Source of the DNA: a virus
Virus record (IMG/VR): IMGVR_UViG_3300022072_000084
Span: 1 to 30,459 of that record
Length of the DNA stretch: 30,459 nucleotides
Reading direction: 5' to 3' (one strand)
Position 1 is the stretch's first letter. The number at the start of each line of letters is the position of its first letter. Made by a program: the position numbers and the translations under genes. Shown piece after piece: positions 7,646 through 16,166 of this stretch. The notes below the pieces were generated by a model. It saw nothing but the letters and a program-made list of their open reading frames with translations, did not search any database and was not told the origin of the DNA.

Positions 7646-9693
7646 GCTGTAAATCCTTCTTTTTGTTGTTCTCTCATTGCGACCGCTATTTCCCTTGAAT
7701 CAATTTCAATTACGATCGGTCTATTTGCCAATTCGCTTATTGATTCTGCTAGCCCAGAGTTATTAGATCCCCCACCTTTAGAGTTAGCAAGATCAAACAA
7801 AGTTCTTTGTTGAGAGGCGTTTAAAAACATTTCTCCATTTCTAGCGTTAACCGTCGTATCATCATTTCCAAGAGTAGCTCCAGAAAAACCACCAACAACA
7901 CCACCCGTCGCGAATGATGCCATTTGTGCCGCTTGCGCTGCCTGTGCTGTCGCTGCGATTCCTGCAAAAATACCACCGAGTACAGGCCCACCGATTCTCG
8001 AACCAAAATTAAATGATGATGCGATTGCCGGAGGTGTTGCGATTGCAATTTGTAAAATTCCGGCTGCTTTTCCAATTGCCGCTAATTCTTTATTTTTATT
8101 ATTTGATAAAGATATTGCACTTGCAAAAAATGCTTGTTCGTCCCTTATCTCCAAAGCTCTTATTTGTTGTTTTGTTTTTGATCTATTTTGAGTTATTGCA
8201 ATTTCGTTTTTCGCAAAGGCTGCTTGATCTGCCAAAGATCTTGATTCAAGATCAAAAATTCCTTTATTCTTTTCAAGTGCTGATTTTAACTCTATATCTG
8301 CTTTAGAATCATTAAAAACTTGTAATCTATTTAGAGCTTCTATTCTCTGTTCACTTCCTAGATCAATATCAGCAATTGTTAATTCCTCTTCTTTTGCTCT
8401 TTGATCTGCATTTAAAGTGTCTAATTGAGATTGAAACGAAAGCCTTTCCGCTAATATTTGTTCATTTGCTAGCCTTATTCTTTTAAGCCTTGGATCTTCC
8501 TCGTCAGATTTATCTGGAGTACTTTCACTTGCTATCTTTTTCCTTTGTTCTAGCAATGATTTAATTTTACCCTCTAATACTTCAATATTTATTCCGGCTT
8601 GTTTTATTGTGAAATTTGCGTCTTTATCAAATATACCTAGAAAGCCACCCAGAGATTTAGTTGCCTCTTCAGCTCCCTTTGCTGCCGCTTGCTGTTTATC
8701 TATAAAGCTTGCAATTTGTTTGTCTATTGTTTGCAGTGGAGTTTCTATTTCCGCTAATGATCCGGCCATTCTGGAATATACTCCAATGTAATCGGCAATA
8801 AATCCTATTCCGGCTGTTAACGTGTCCTTGTTATCAACTAAAACTTTTGTTAATTCTTGAAGAGATTCCGTTATTACTGTCGCTCCATTTATTAAACTTG
8901 GAGAAAAGGCGCTTCCAATTTCTGATTGTAATAAAAAGAAATTATCTTTTAATGTTGAGATTGCTCCGTTTAAAGTTTTTGCTTGCTTCCCGACTGCTCC
9001 CTCGAATATCCCACCGGCTTCAGATAGTGAATTAAAGGCTGTTTCGAATTCATCAAAACCAACAACGCCAGATGATACTAGATCTTTAACTTTTGATTCC
9101 GCAACGCCTAAAGATTTCGCTAGTGCTGGCCCTATTGGAATAGCTCTTTCTTGAAATTGTAATAATCTTTCACCGGTTAATTTTCCGGCTGCTGAAACTT
9201 GTCCGTAAATTAAAGCTACTTCTTTTAAGTCTGAACTTGATCCGGCAGCTACCTCGCCGATTTTTTGGATCCTTTCATTTACAGTATTAGCTTCAAAACC
9301 AAAAGACACTAACTGTGCCGCCGCCTCTGAGATCCCTTGTAATTGAAAAGGAGTTCCGGCACTGTAGGCCGTTAATTCAGCGTAAAGATTTGCTGCCTTT
9401 TCTTGTGATCCGGTTAATACTTCTAATTGTGTTTTTATTTTTTCAGTTGCCGCTGCAGCCTCAAAAGATCCAATTGCAAGATTTGCTAAACCTGCTCCGA
9501 TCGCTTTGATTGCTCCACTTGTTGCAAGTGCCGCTAAATTTCCCTTAAAACTAGAAAAGGCTTGATCTGATTTTTTGACTGTATCTGCTGTATCTTTTGA
9601 AAAGCTTTCAACGCCTTTGGAGAGGTTTTTTAAAGCTTTGAGCGCTTCTTTTTCCTCGATAGTTATTTCAACACTTACCTTATTTTCTGCCAT
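7642..9693 (-). CDS. Tail tape measure protein
   Basis: The 683-residue protein sets tail length and is ejected during DNA entry. Residues about 75-260 match the tape measure N-terminal domain: GSFEAAAATEKIKTQLEVL, then TAYSAGTPFQ, a SAAGKLTGERLLQFQERAIP segment and GPALAKSLGV. A long helical region rich in Ala, Leu, Lys and Glu follows (about 360-520), then hydrophobic Ala/Gly/Ile stretches near 545-610 and a Gly-rich FATGGVVGGFSG segment characteristic of tape measure C-termini. By the usual scaling of about 1.5 angstrom per residue, the tail would be near 100 nm, shorter than lambda. It overlaps the T frame of the chaperone by 14 bases, as in lambda-type clusters. No peptidase domain is seen. 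Confidence 0.93.
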   Translation of the reverse strand: MAENKVSVEITIEEKEALKALKNLSKGVESFSKDTADTVKKSDQAFSSFKGNLAALATSGAIKAIGAGLANLAIGSFEAAAATEKIKTQLEVLTGSQEKAANLYAELTAYSAGTPFQLQGISEAAAQLVSFGFEANTVNERIQKIGEVAAGSSSDLKEVALIYGQVSAAGKLTGERLLQFQERAIPIGPALAKSLGVAESKVKDLVSSGVVGFDEFETAFNSLSEAGGIFEGAVGKQAKTLNGAISTLKDNFFLLQSEIGSAFSPSLINGATVITESLQELTKVLVDNKDTLTAGIGFIADYIGVYSRMAGSLAEIETPLQTIDKQIASFIDKQQAAAKGAEEATKSLGGFLGIFDKDANFTIKQAGINIEVLEGKIKSLLEQRKKIASESTPDKSDEEDPRLKRIRLANEQILAERLSFQSQLDTLNADQRAKEEELTIADIDLGSEQRIEALNRLQVFNDSKADIELKSALEKNKGIFDLESRSLADQAAFAKNEIAITQNRSKTKQQIRALEIRDEQAFFASAISLSNNKNKELAAIGKAAGILQIAIATPPAIASSFNFGSRIGGPVLGGIFAGIAATAQAAQAAQMASFATGGVVGGFSGATLGNDDTTVNARNGEMFLNASQQRTLFDLANSKGGGSNNSGLAESISELANRPIVIEIDSREIAVAMREQQKEGFTA

Positions 9694-10135
9694 TTTTTCT
9701 CGCTTTTTGTTCGCGCTCGTTGTCTTTTTCTATTATTAAATTATGCACTAATCCCATGGCTTCTACAAATTTAGCCGGTTGATCCATTATTGAACCATCA
9801 AAAGGTAAGAGGCCTTTGTCATATTTAGGGAAATAATTAATAAGACTAGCCCAAAAACCATTATACTCGTTACCTATACACTTTTTATAGTTAATTCTTG
9901 GATTCCCTGTGTTATTTGCACTAGGTAAATAAAAGTGTCGAGATTTTGACGCATAGTAATTGCAAGCCATGTGCTCTCTATGTTTAGGCCATTTAACTTT
10001 ATCTGAGCTGTATTTTTTCTTGCAATCTGTACATCTATACTTAGGCTCTGTAAGCGTTATAAACGTGCTGCAAATTTCCGCATAGTCTTTGTCAGATAGT
10101 GAAGAAATAGACTTAATACACTCGATTAGGTACAT
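9680..10135 (-). CDS. Tail assembly chaperone T domain, expressed as GT fusion
   Basis: This open frame has no Shine-Dalgarno site at its first ATG (10135) and continues open upstream to 10171, where the G gene ends with a GGGAAAG heptamer in the correct phase. A -1 shift there gives a 298-residue fusion: 135 from G, 12 linking codons, and 151 shown here. The T domain ends with KGLLPFDGSIMDQPAKFVEAM, a pattern typical of tail assembly chaperones. Unusually, numbering from the ATG, Cys35, Cys38, His52, His55 and Cys58 form a compact Cys/His cluster that could bind zinc. The product would coat the tape measure while the tail tube assembles. The last 14 bases overlap the tape measure start. Confidence 0.8.
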   Translation of the reverse strand: MYLIECIKSISSLSDKDYAEICSTFITLTEPKYRCTDCKKKYSSDKVKWPKHREHMACNYYASKSRHFYLPSANNTGNPRINYKKCIGNEYNGFWASLINYFPKYDKGLLPFDGSIMDQPAKFVEAMGLVHNLIIEKDNEREQKARKNGRK

Positions 10136-10167
10136 TACGACTGTGCATTTCGTACCTGTCGAGGTTA

Positions 10168-10575
10168 TTACTTTCCCTTAGAAACAACCTCTAAAGAAAC
10201 GCCATTTAATTTCTCTCCAGTAATAGGATCTGATAATTCTTGAATTCCGCTTAATAACTGCCAAGCTGCCGTCGTTAATTTGCCTCTTTGCTCTAAACTT
10301 AAAAGCTCGCTAACGCAATTATCTGTCAATTCATCATTTTGAAACTCGAGTTTATATTCCTCGCCGTCAAAACATTCTAGCCCCTCAACATTTTTTACTG
10401 CAAATTTCAAATATAAAGATTGAGCTTTTAAAAGATCATAATGATCTTCTCCATTTCTGATTGTAGTGCAATTCGAAAGCTCTATTTTCTGAAAGTGGTT
10501 TAATGGTGCAATTGTGAAAACTACATCACCAATAGTCAACTTGATCCTGTCTGATAACCTCAATATTTTAGCCAT
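10168..10575 (-). CDS. Tail assembly chaperone G
   Basis: The 135-residue acidic and helical protein occupies the slot between major tail protein and tape measure, where lambda-like phages encode the G chaperone that binds the tape measure. It starts with a beta hairpin (ILRLSDRIKLTIGDVVFTIAPLN) and continues with helices rich in Leu and Glu. The start at 10575 has AAGGAG five to ten bases upstream. The gene ends ...SKGK and the last codons GGA AAG belong to a slippery heptamer. Most ribosomes should stop here, yielding abundant G, and a fraction shift to make GT. Sequence alone gives a weak family match; synteny and the frameshift signal make the call strong. Confidence 0.82.
   Translation of the reverse strand: MAKILRLSDRIKLTIGDVVFTIAPLNHFQKIELSNCTTIRNGEDHYDLLKAQSLYLKFAVKNVEGLECFDGEEYKLEFQNDELTDNCVSELLSLEQRGKLTTAAWQLLSGIQELSDPITGEKLNGVSLEVVSKGK
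10171..10192 (-). other. Programmed -1 frameshift site (G GGA AAG) with upstream SD-like AGAGG
   Basis: On the minus strand the heptamer GGGAAAG at 10177-10171 is aligned as G GGA AAG in the G reading frame and is immediately followed by the TAA stop. It is identical to the heptamer known for the lambda G-GT shift. AGAGG at 10192-10188 lies exactly ten bases upstream, the spacing at which an internal Shine-Dalgarno sequence stimulates -1 shifting in bacterial dnaX. A small 4-bp hairpin, ACCT CGAC AGGT, lies just 3' of the stop. The -1 frame stays open through the T domain. Confidence 0.85.
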
Positions 10576-10600
10576 AAATTCTCCTTTTAAAGATCCTACA

Positions 10601-10640
10601 TAAAAAAGAAAGCCCCGACAAATTTCTAGTTTATCGAGGC
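10601..10640 (-). terminator. Terminator after the major tail protein gene
   Basis: Read leftward, GCCTCGA (10640-10634) pairs with TCGGGGC (10618-10612) with one G-U pair, and the hairpin is followed by TTTCTTTTTTA. It sits between the major tail gene stop and the G start, so it should reduce downstream tail gene expression relative to the abundant tube protein. A second small stem TCTAC/GTAGA lies between it and the stop codon. Confidence 0.78.
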
Positions 10641-10686
10641 CAAAAGGAATTTTTATAGATCTACTTTGAGGAGTAGAATTATTTTT

Positions 10687-11865
10687 TTAGATAAATCCTA
10701 AAAATACTGAATCAGATCCAAGATTTTTATGACACTTTATTTCTACTGATTCTGCAATTATTCCGTCAACGTCTGAAACTGGAGTTGCTGTAATTTTCCC
10801 CTGTGGCAACCAATAAGCAACAACCTCGCTAAATTCTCCGGCAACGCCTGAAGGATTATAAGCATATCCGAAAACCGAAACATCTGTATTTGAGTTAAAT
10901 TTATCCCAAGTCGCAGTTGTATCATTGTCTAGTAAATAAGGGTTAAAACTAAAAGTTGTATTTTGATCTGTAATTCTTGAAGAAATACGGCCATCAGCAT
11001 CGCAAGCATCTTGAATGTAATTAACAGTATTCTCGATTGATAAACTTGCCTCTGTATAAGCTAACTTTGATCCACTTAACCAGACACAAGCTGAAAGAGT
11101 AACTGGAGGTAATCCGTCCGCTGAAAAGTCCGGAGAAAAACTTGCGTCCTCGTCAACTCTTACAATATCTAAACCTTGTAATCCAAAAGACATTTGCGGT
11201 AATTGTCCTACTGTCCAACCTTCAATATTTCCGCTTGTAGTTCTTAAACCTCTAACTTTTTGCTTAATTGCTCCAGATCCCATATTATGCTCGGCGCTAA
11301 ATTTTATCGCGTTTGCTGTATCTGAGTAATACATAGTAACCTGACCAACAACAACGCTATTTGACGGCGCTCCTCCTTCTAGTGGAAAAGCTAATGTGAT
11401 GCTTGTATTTGTTTCGACTGATGCAATCGGCCTACACTCAAAAGCCCCTGCCTCTTTTACAAGAACAATATCACCAACATTAAAATCTGTAGTATCGGCA
11501 AAATAAATCACTGTACTTGTATGAGTTGTATTATCGCTTGTTTGATCTGTGGTAATTTGCCTTTTTCCACCTAATAAAGATTTTAAAAGAACATCTAAAC
11601 TTTGTGGAGTATCGCCCTCCGTAGAACTTGCCTTAAGCTCAACGCCTAAAGTCCCTGATGCTTCAGCAACTCCAACCCTTGAAGCTTCTTGCTCGGTAGT
11701 CCCTCCGAGTGTACTCCTAGTCAATTCTTCCCTAGTTTTATTGAATTCTAAAGAGTCGCTCAAAACCTCAACGTAATCCGTTGAGCCTGTCGGGGCATTG
11801 TAAGCCTCAGTCACTTCTTCTTTTAATGCAATTGTCGATTCATTTGATACTACGCCTATAGCCAT
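10687..11865 (-). CDS. Major tail protein (tail tube)
   Basis: The 392-residue protein fits a siphophage tail tube subunit: position immediately before the G/GT chaperones, beta-rich composition, an N-terminus (VSNESTIALKEEVTEAYNAP) shared with many tube proteins that begin with a statement of tolerance to Glu/Thr-rich loops, and an expected strong ribosome binding site (AAGGA). At 392 residues it is longer than lambda V (246), so an Ig-like or other inserted domain is likely, perhaps in the middle around residues 110-190 where a GD..LV.......I..V.....I.L module resembles the modules in the hub protein. A terminator follows, as expected for a gene made in large amounts. No enzymatic motif is seen. 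Confidence 0.85.
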   Translation of the reverse strand: MAIGVVSNESTIALKEEVTEAYNAPTGSTDYVEVLSDSLEFNKTREELTRSTLGGTTEQEASRVGVAEASGTLGVELKASSTEGDTPQSLDVLLKSLLGGKRQITTDQTSDNTTHTSTVIYFADTTDFNVGDIVLVKEAGAFECRPIASVETNTSITLAFPLEGGAPSNSVVVGQVTMYYSDTANAIKFSAEHNMGSGAIKQKVRGLRTTSGNIEGWTVGQLPQMSFGLQGLDIVRVDEDASFSPDFSADGLPPVTLSACVWLSGSKLAYTEASLSIENTVNYIQDACDADGRISSRITDQNTTFSFNPYLLDNDTTATWDKFNSNTDVSVFGYAYNPSGVAGEFSEVVAYWLPQGKITATPVSDVDGIIAESVEIKCHKNLGSDSVFLGFI

Positions 11866-11879
11866 TTTTCACGTCCTTG

Positions 11880-12317
11880 TTACGTTGTTTGATTTCTATA
11901 CTTTATTGTAAAATTAACCTTCACTGATATTCCATTACTGTCTATCACTTCCGGATCATTATATTCTAAATCACTCACTAATAAAATATTAGCATTATTT
12001 AGTTTCTTTTGGAAAATTTCAGCATTAATCAGCTCGAAAAGGTCATAAATCTCTGAAAGGTTAGTTCTTTGATTTTCCTCACTCGACCTATTAACGAAAC
12101 TTTTTGTCAATACAACAAAAAAATTGAAGTCCATAGTTAATGCTTTATTGACTCCACTTACTGATGATCCGCTCAAAGTACCAACGCCAAAACGATTATC
12201 AATGTTTTTGGAGTTATTTGCCTCCAAGTCATATATATAATCTAATTCTCTCCAAGTAGCCCCGAGAGTGTCAGCGATTTGCAATTGCAGTGAATTTAAA
12301 ATAGATGAAACACTCAT
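11880..12317 (-). CDS. Tail completion / tail terminator-like protein
   Basis: The 145-residue protein lies between the connector and the major tail protein, where phages encode the tail terminator or completion protein (lambda U or gp17-like). It has a helical N-terminus (SILNSLQLQIADTLG), a beta core with DFNFFVVLTKSFVN, a helix (NLSEIYDLFELINAEIFQKK) and a final strand ending VKVNFTIKYRNQTT. This alternation is that of tail terminator proteins. The start overlaps the connector stop by ATGA. The family call comes from secondary structure pattern and order. Confidence 0.65.
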   Translation of the reverse strand: MSVSSILNSLQLQIADTLGATWRELDYIYDLEANNSKNIDNRFGVGTLSGSSVSGVNKALTMDFNFFVVLTKSFVNRSSEENQRTNLSEIYDLFELINAEIFQKKLNNANILLVSDLEYNDPEVIDSNGISVKVNFTIKYRNQTT

Positions 12318-13150
12318 TTTCTCTTAATCTCCCCACCAAAAGAAACATCAGCTTCTATTGGACTTTTATTTCCATCATCATTTAAATCAACATTTAATCT
12401 AGTAGAATTAACTATATTCATGGCCAAAGTTTCATACCTAGATGATTTCTGAGAGTAAACGTCCTCGGTGCTGTCCGATGCTGAAAACATAATTTTAGAT
12501 AATACTAAATAAGTACTTGCAAGCTTTACCTCTGAAATTTCCATTAAATCGAAGGCCGTAATATCTTGTCCCCAACCTGTCTCAACATTTATTTTTTCCT
12601 TGCCTATGATGTTCAAAGTTTGAATAATTTCGTCCCTAGCTGAAACGTGGGATAAAATATGCGAACCAGATCCCATTGGAAGATATTTGTCCACTTCGTA
12701 AAGTTCTCTTTTAAGATCTTGATCGTCAGAGAAAACAATATTTAAACCGATTATATCCATGATTGAAGTACTACTTGAAAAGTCTAGTTCATACCAAAAT
12801 TTCTCAACTCCGTTTACAGTAGTTGATTCTTCATTTAAAAGATTTCGTTCAAAGTTAATAAAACCGCTTCTAGTGAATCCTTTTGTATCATCATTAAAAC
12901 CGGTGGCCTCAGTAAAGCTTGAACCATTAAAATAATTAAGGCTTAAACTTGTCGCATTAATATTAGGATTATTAAATTCAACATAAAAAACATTAATAGG
13001 CTTATAAAAACCTATATATATTTTATCTTCATTTGAAGTGAATTCGATTTGAGCCTCGTCCCTTTGAAAGCTTGATAAGTCATTGCTTAAATCGGAAAAG
13101 ACTCCGTTTTTATCATGCAATACATTTAATTTTTCATTAATTTTTATCAT
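12314..13150 (-). CDS. Head-tail connector-like protein with an extra N-terminal beta domain
   Basis: The 278-residue protein seems to have two parts. Residues 1-140 are beta-rich (IYIGFYKPINVFYVEF, SLSLNYFNGSSFTEATG) and resemble an appended carbohydrate-binding or decoration module. Residues about 145-278 are helical (HILSHVSARDEI, LMEISEVKLASTYLVLSKIMF, SSRYETLAMNIVN) and resemble head-tail adaptors of the gp6/gp15 type, which attach to the portal. Order fits: after the fibre gene and before the tail completion protein. AAGGTGG upstream is a good ribosome binding site. The fusion of an N-terminal module to a connector is unusual, but the domain border is only estimated. Confidence 0.55.
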   Translation of the reverse strand: MIKINEKLNVLHDKNGVFSDLSNDLSSFQRDEAQIEFTSNEDKIYIGFYKPINVFYVEFNNPNINATSLSLNYFNGSSFTEATGFNDDTKGFTRSGFINFERNLLNEESTTVNGVEKFWYELDFSSSTSIMDIIGLNIVFSDDQDLKRELYEVDKYLPMGSGSHILSHVSARDEIIQTLNIIGKEKINVETGWGQDITAFDLMEISEVKLASTYLVLSKIMFSASDSTEDVYSQKSSRYETLAMNIVNSTRLNVDLNDDGNKSPIEADVSFGGEIKRK

Positions 13151-13181
13151 TTAACCACCTTGTTATATTAATATAATACTA

Positions 13182-16166
13182 TCACAATAAATCTTGAGCC
13201 ACCAAAGTGAAAGGCATCCTAGTGCATGAATAGACAACTCTACCAAAACCACCATCAATCATTGCATTAGTCATGTTACTGGTCATTACGAATGGCCCTG
13301 TCGTAGTTGTGGCAATGAATGTTTGACAATATGTAAAGGTATAATCCCAAGATCCCACGTTGCTAGCCCCTGCAATTAATTGAACATTATTCGGAGTTGT
13401 ATTGTATACAGTCAATTGAACTTTTTTAGGTGATCCAGTTGATGTTGTTGTTTGCACTGCCCTCATACTGAAAAATATTTGATAAGTCTCGCCAATAACT
13501 AGATCTTTAGTTTGAAAGACTATAACGAAATTTGTAGAAATATCACTTGTTCTTTGAGCTAACTCGTAACCACCGTCAGAGATACCACCGGCAGCCGCTA
13601 CCTCGTCAATTGCAGTTTTGACATTTGTTGCTGTTAATCCGCTTATTGTATTATCATAAGTGATTTCCGTCGATGATGTTGAATCTATAGTTTCCCATTT
13701 TGCAGCATCGTAAGTAACGTCAGAATTTTCTTCAATACACCTTACTGTCGCTCCATCAGACGGTCTAAAAACAAGATCACCTTCCGTATAAAAATCATCA
13801 CTAACCCATGTAACGAATAAAGATCTTAAAGGTGGGTTAATATCATCTTTAGGATTTGCAGCAGTCCATATACCTTGACTTTGACTTAAAGTATAAGTCA
13901 ATACTTGTCCCTCGGTAGGTGTAGTATCAAAATAGTTGCCTATATCATCCATGACAAAAACATCATTTGCCTTTACCCACAAAGTGACATTCCAAAAGAA
14001 TTGAGCGGTGTGGGTAGCTATACAAGTATATAATTCAACATAATTTCCAGTTATTTTTCTTACAGTTTGTCCGGCAGTGTAACCACTAAAAAGATCCCAC
14101 TGAGGAGATTCGTCACTTGGTTCGACCAATAATGATAATTTATATTCTGCTGTCGAGTCGAAAACTTCCGTATTACTATTTGATTCATATAATGATTTTA
14201 TTTCCGATGCTGTCAAGTCTGCTGTCGCTCCACTTTCAATTCCATCAAGTTTTGTTCTGTCCGTTCCGGGGGACAGAGTTGTCGCTGAGCTTGCATTTCC
14301 TGTGATGTCGCTATCTGTATAAGCCAAAGTTTTAGGAGTTCCCCAAGTTGAGTTCGTTGAGGTAGCTTGATAATGATTAATCTCAAAACTATCTTTATCA
14401 AAAGATAAAAGATTCGCATCGCCGCCGCTTGTATCCCCCCAAGTATCTAAGACAATAACATCGCGGTAATTGCTATCCGCTGCCCCTGTCATACCACCTT
14501 CACTCCCAAAAAAAACTTTCATTGCGTTTTCTGTATCAATCGTGGAAGTGTTGGGCTTCATATCCCTATCATCTGTAGCATTTAAATGTTGGACTGCATC
14601 TGTTATTTCGGCATCTGTTTGATCTGCTGTAGCTCCTACCTCAATACCTGAAAGTTTCGCAGTATTAGCCCCTATATCAATCCACTGAGCATCATTAGAA
14701 GCGGATATGATTGCAACATCACCCACTAAATCATCGATTCCTATCTGTTGAGCATCATCGACGCTTATCCTTGTTTCTATTAAAGTATCCAGAGCTTCGA
14801 TTGCCGTTTGGACATTTGTGCCACCATTTAAAATAACTGAATCGTCAAAAGGAACATCAATTGCGTTTTGATCTGCTGTAGCATTATTTTCGATGGTTGA
14901 TAATTTCAAAGTATTCGCATCAATATCAATCCACTGATCCGTATCGACTGCGGCAAGCGATGCCAAGTCAGCCGTGTGCGCGTCGATTCCTACTTGTTGA
15001 GCATCATCAACACTTATTCGCGTAGCAATTAGGGTATCTAGCGCCTCTATTGCTGTTTGAACATTATCACCACCATTGAGTATTACAGAGTCATCAAAGG
15101 GGACATTTATCGCATCTTGATCCGCTGTTGCTCCGGTCTCGATCCCTAATAATTTGCTTATTTCTGCGCTTGTTGTGAATTTATTAGTTGTTGCCGTATC
15201 GTCAAGATCATCAGGATCTATTACAACTACTCCAGTTTTTCCGTTTACAGAATCAACCGCGCCGCCTGTGGCTAAGACTTCATTTTTCCATTTACTAGAC
15301 GCTGCGTGATATTGAAGAATTTCGTTGTCAGCTAGCGCGCCACTTATTGTGACATCAGATAGCGCGCCTATTGAAGTCGCCCATGGTGGCGATCCTCCAA
15401 TTCCGACTTCTGATGATATTTCATCTAGTGCCGCTTTGACATCAATGGCCGTAAGTCCACTTGCCGTATTGTCATAAGGAACTTCCGAGGAAATTTGATC
15501 CTGAGTAGCCTCACTTTCTATTCCATCTAATTTAGTGTTTTTTACATCTGTATAAGCGTTAGCCTCTAACTCGTATAAAGCTTTTATTTCAGAGCCAGTC
15601 AAATCACCTGTCGCTCCAGATTCAATTCCTAAAAGTTTAGCCTTTTCGCTATCTGAGTAATTATTAGTGTCCGGATTGTTTTCATATTGAGTTTTTATTT
15701 GAGCATCAGTTAATGTTGTGCTCGTTCCTAATTGTAGAATATATTCTAAATCATCATTATCCCATATATACCTAACAACGTCCGAGCCTATTCCAGTATC
15801 AACATTTGCATAAGATCCAACCGAGGGCGATGGAAAGGCAATCTGAAGTGCTGCTAGTGAAATGTATTCCCCTAAAAATTTAGAACTATCTAGTCCTGCA
15901 AGTTTTGTTTTTTCGCTATCTGTATAAGCATTTGTATTTGACTCCGATTCATAAAGACTTTTTATTTCTGGCCCTGTCAAATCTGCTGTAGCATTATTTT
16001 CTATATTCGCTAATTTAGCTTTTTCGCTGTCGCTGTATTCATTTGTGTTTGGGTTATTTTCATACTGGATTTTTATTTCGGCATCTGTTTGGTTTATTTC
16101 TCCAGATCCGTCGCCGCCTGTAAAATAATCTAATAAACCCGTGAATGGATTGAATTTAAAGCTCAT
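13182..16166 (-). CDS. Long fibre protein with tandem fibre repeats (994 aa)
   Basis: The N-terminus (MSFKFNPFTGLLDYFTGG) is a known attachment motif of phage appendage proteins. Phage fibre repeats follow: copies of a segment with SDSEKAKL.GIE..AT at about residues 27-90 and 153-235, then two adjacent 83-residue repeats starting VPFDDSVILNGG at 355 and 438 (DNA 14856-15104 and 14607-14855). The C-terminal 300 residues include a TEGQVLTYT motif and a beta domain like a receptor-binding tip. Unlike most fibre genes it lies between coat and connector genes, so it may form head fibres or be attached near the neck. It overlaps the preceding 91-residue gene by 11 bases. No tail fibre chaperone is adjacent. 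Confidence 0.8.
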   Translation of the reverse strand: MSFKFNPFTGLLDYFTGGDGSGEINQTDAEIKIQYENNPNTNEYSDSEKAKLANIENNATADLTGPEIKSLYESESNTNAYTDSEKTKLAGLDSSKFLGEYISLAALQIAFPSPSVGSYANVDTGIGSDVVRYIWDNDDLEYILQLGTSTTLTDAQIKTQYENNPDTNNYSDSEKAKLLGIESGATGDLTGSEIKALYELEANAYTDVKNTKLDGIESEATQDQISSEVPYDNTASGLTAIDVKAALDEISSEVGIGGSPPWATSIGALSDVTISGALADNEILQYHAASSKWKNEVLATGGAVDSVNGKTGVVVIDPDDLDDTATTNKFTTSAEISKLLGIETGATADQDAINVPFDDSVILNGGDNVQTAIEALDTLIATRISVDDAQQVGIDAHTADLASLAAVDTDQWIDIDANTLKLSTIENNATADQNAIDVPFDDSVILNGGTNVQTAIEALDTLIETRISVDDAQQIGIDDLVGDVAIISASNDAQWIDIGANTAKLSGIEVGATADQTDAEITDAVQHLNATDDRDMKPNTSTIDTENAMKVFFGSEGGMTGAADSNYRDVIVLDTWGDTSGGDANLLSFDKDSFEINHYQATSTNSTWGTPKTLAYTDSDITGNASSATTLSPGTDRTKLDGIESGATADLTASEIKSLYESNSNTEVFDSTAEYKLSLLVEPSDESPQWDLFSGYTAGQTVRKITGNYVELYTCIATHTAQFFWNVTLWVKANDVFVMDDIGNYFDTTPTEGQVLTYTLSQSQGIWTAANPKDDINPPLRSLFVTWVSDDFYTEGDLVFRPSDGATVRCIEENSDVTYDAAKWETIDSTSSTEITYDNTISGLTATNVKTAIDEVAAAGGISDGGYELAQRTSDISTNFVIVFQTKDLVIGETYQIFFSMRAVQTTTSTGSPKKVQLTVYNTTPNNVQLIAGASNVGSWDYTFTYCQTFIATTTTGPFVMTSNMTNAMIDGGFGRVVYSCTRMPFTLVAQDLL

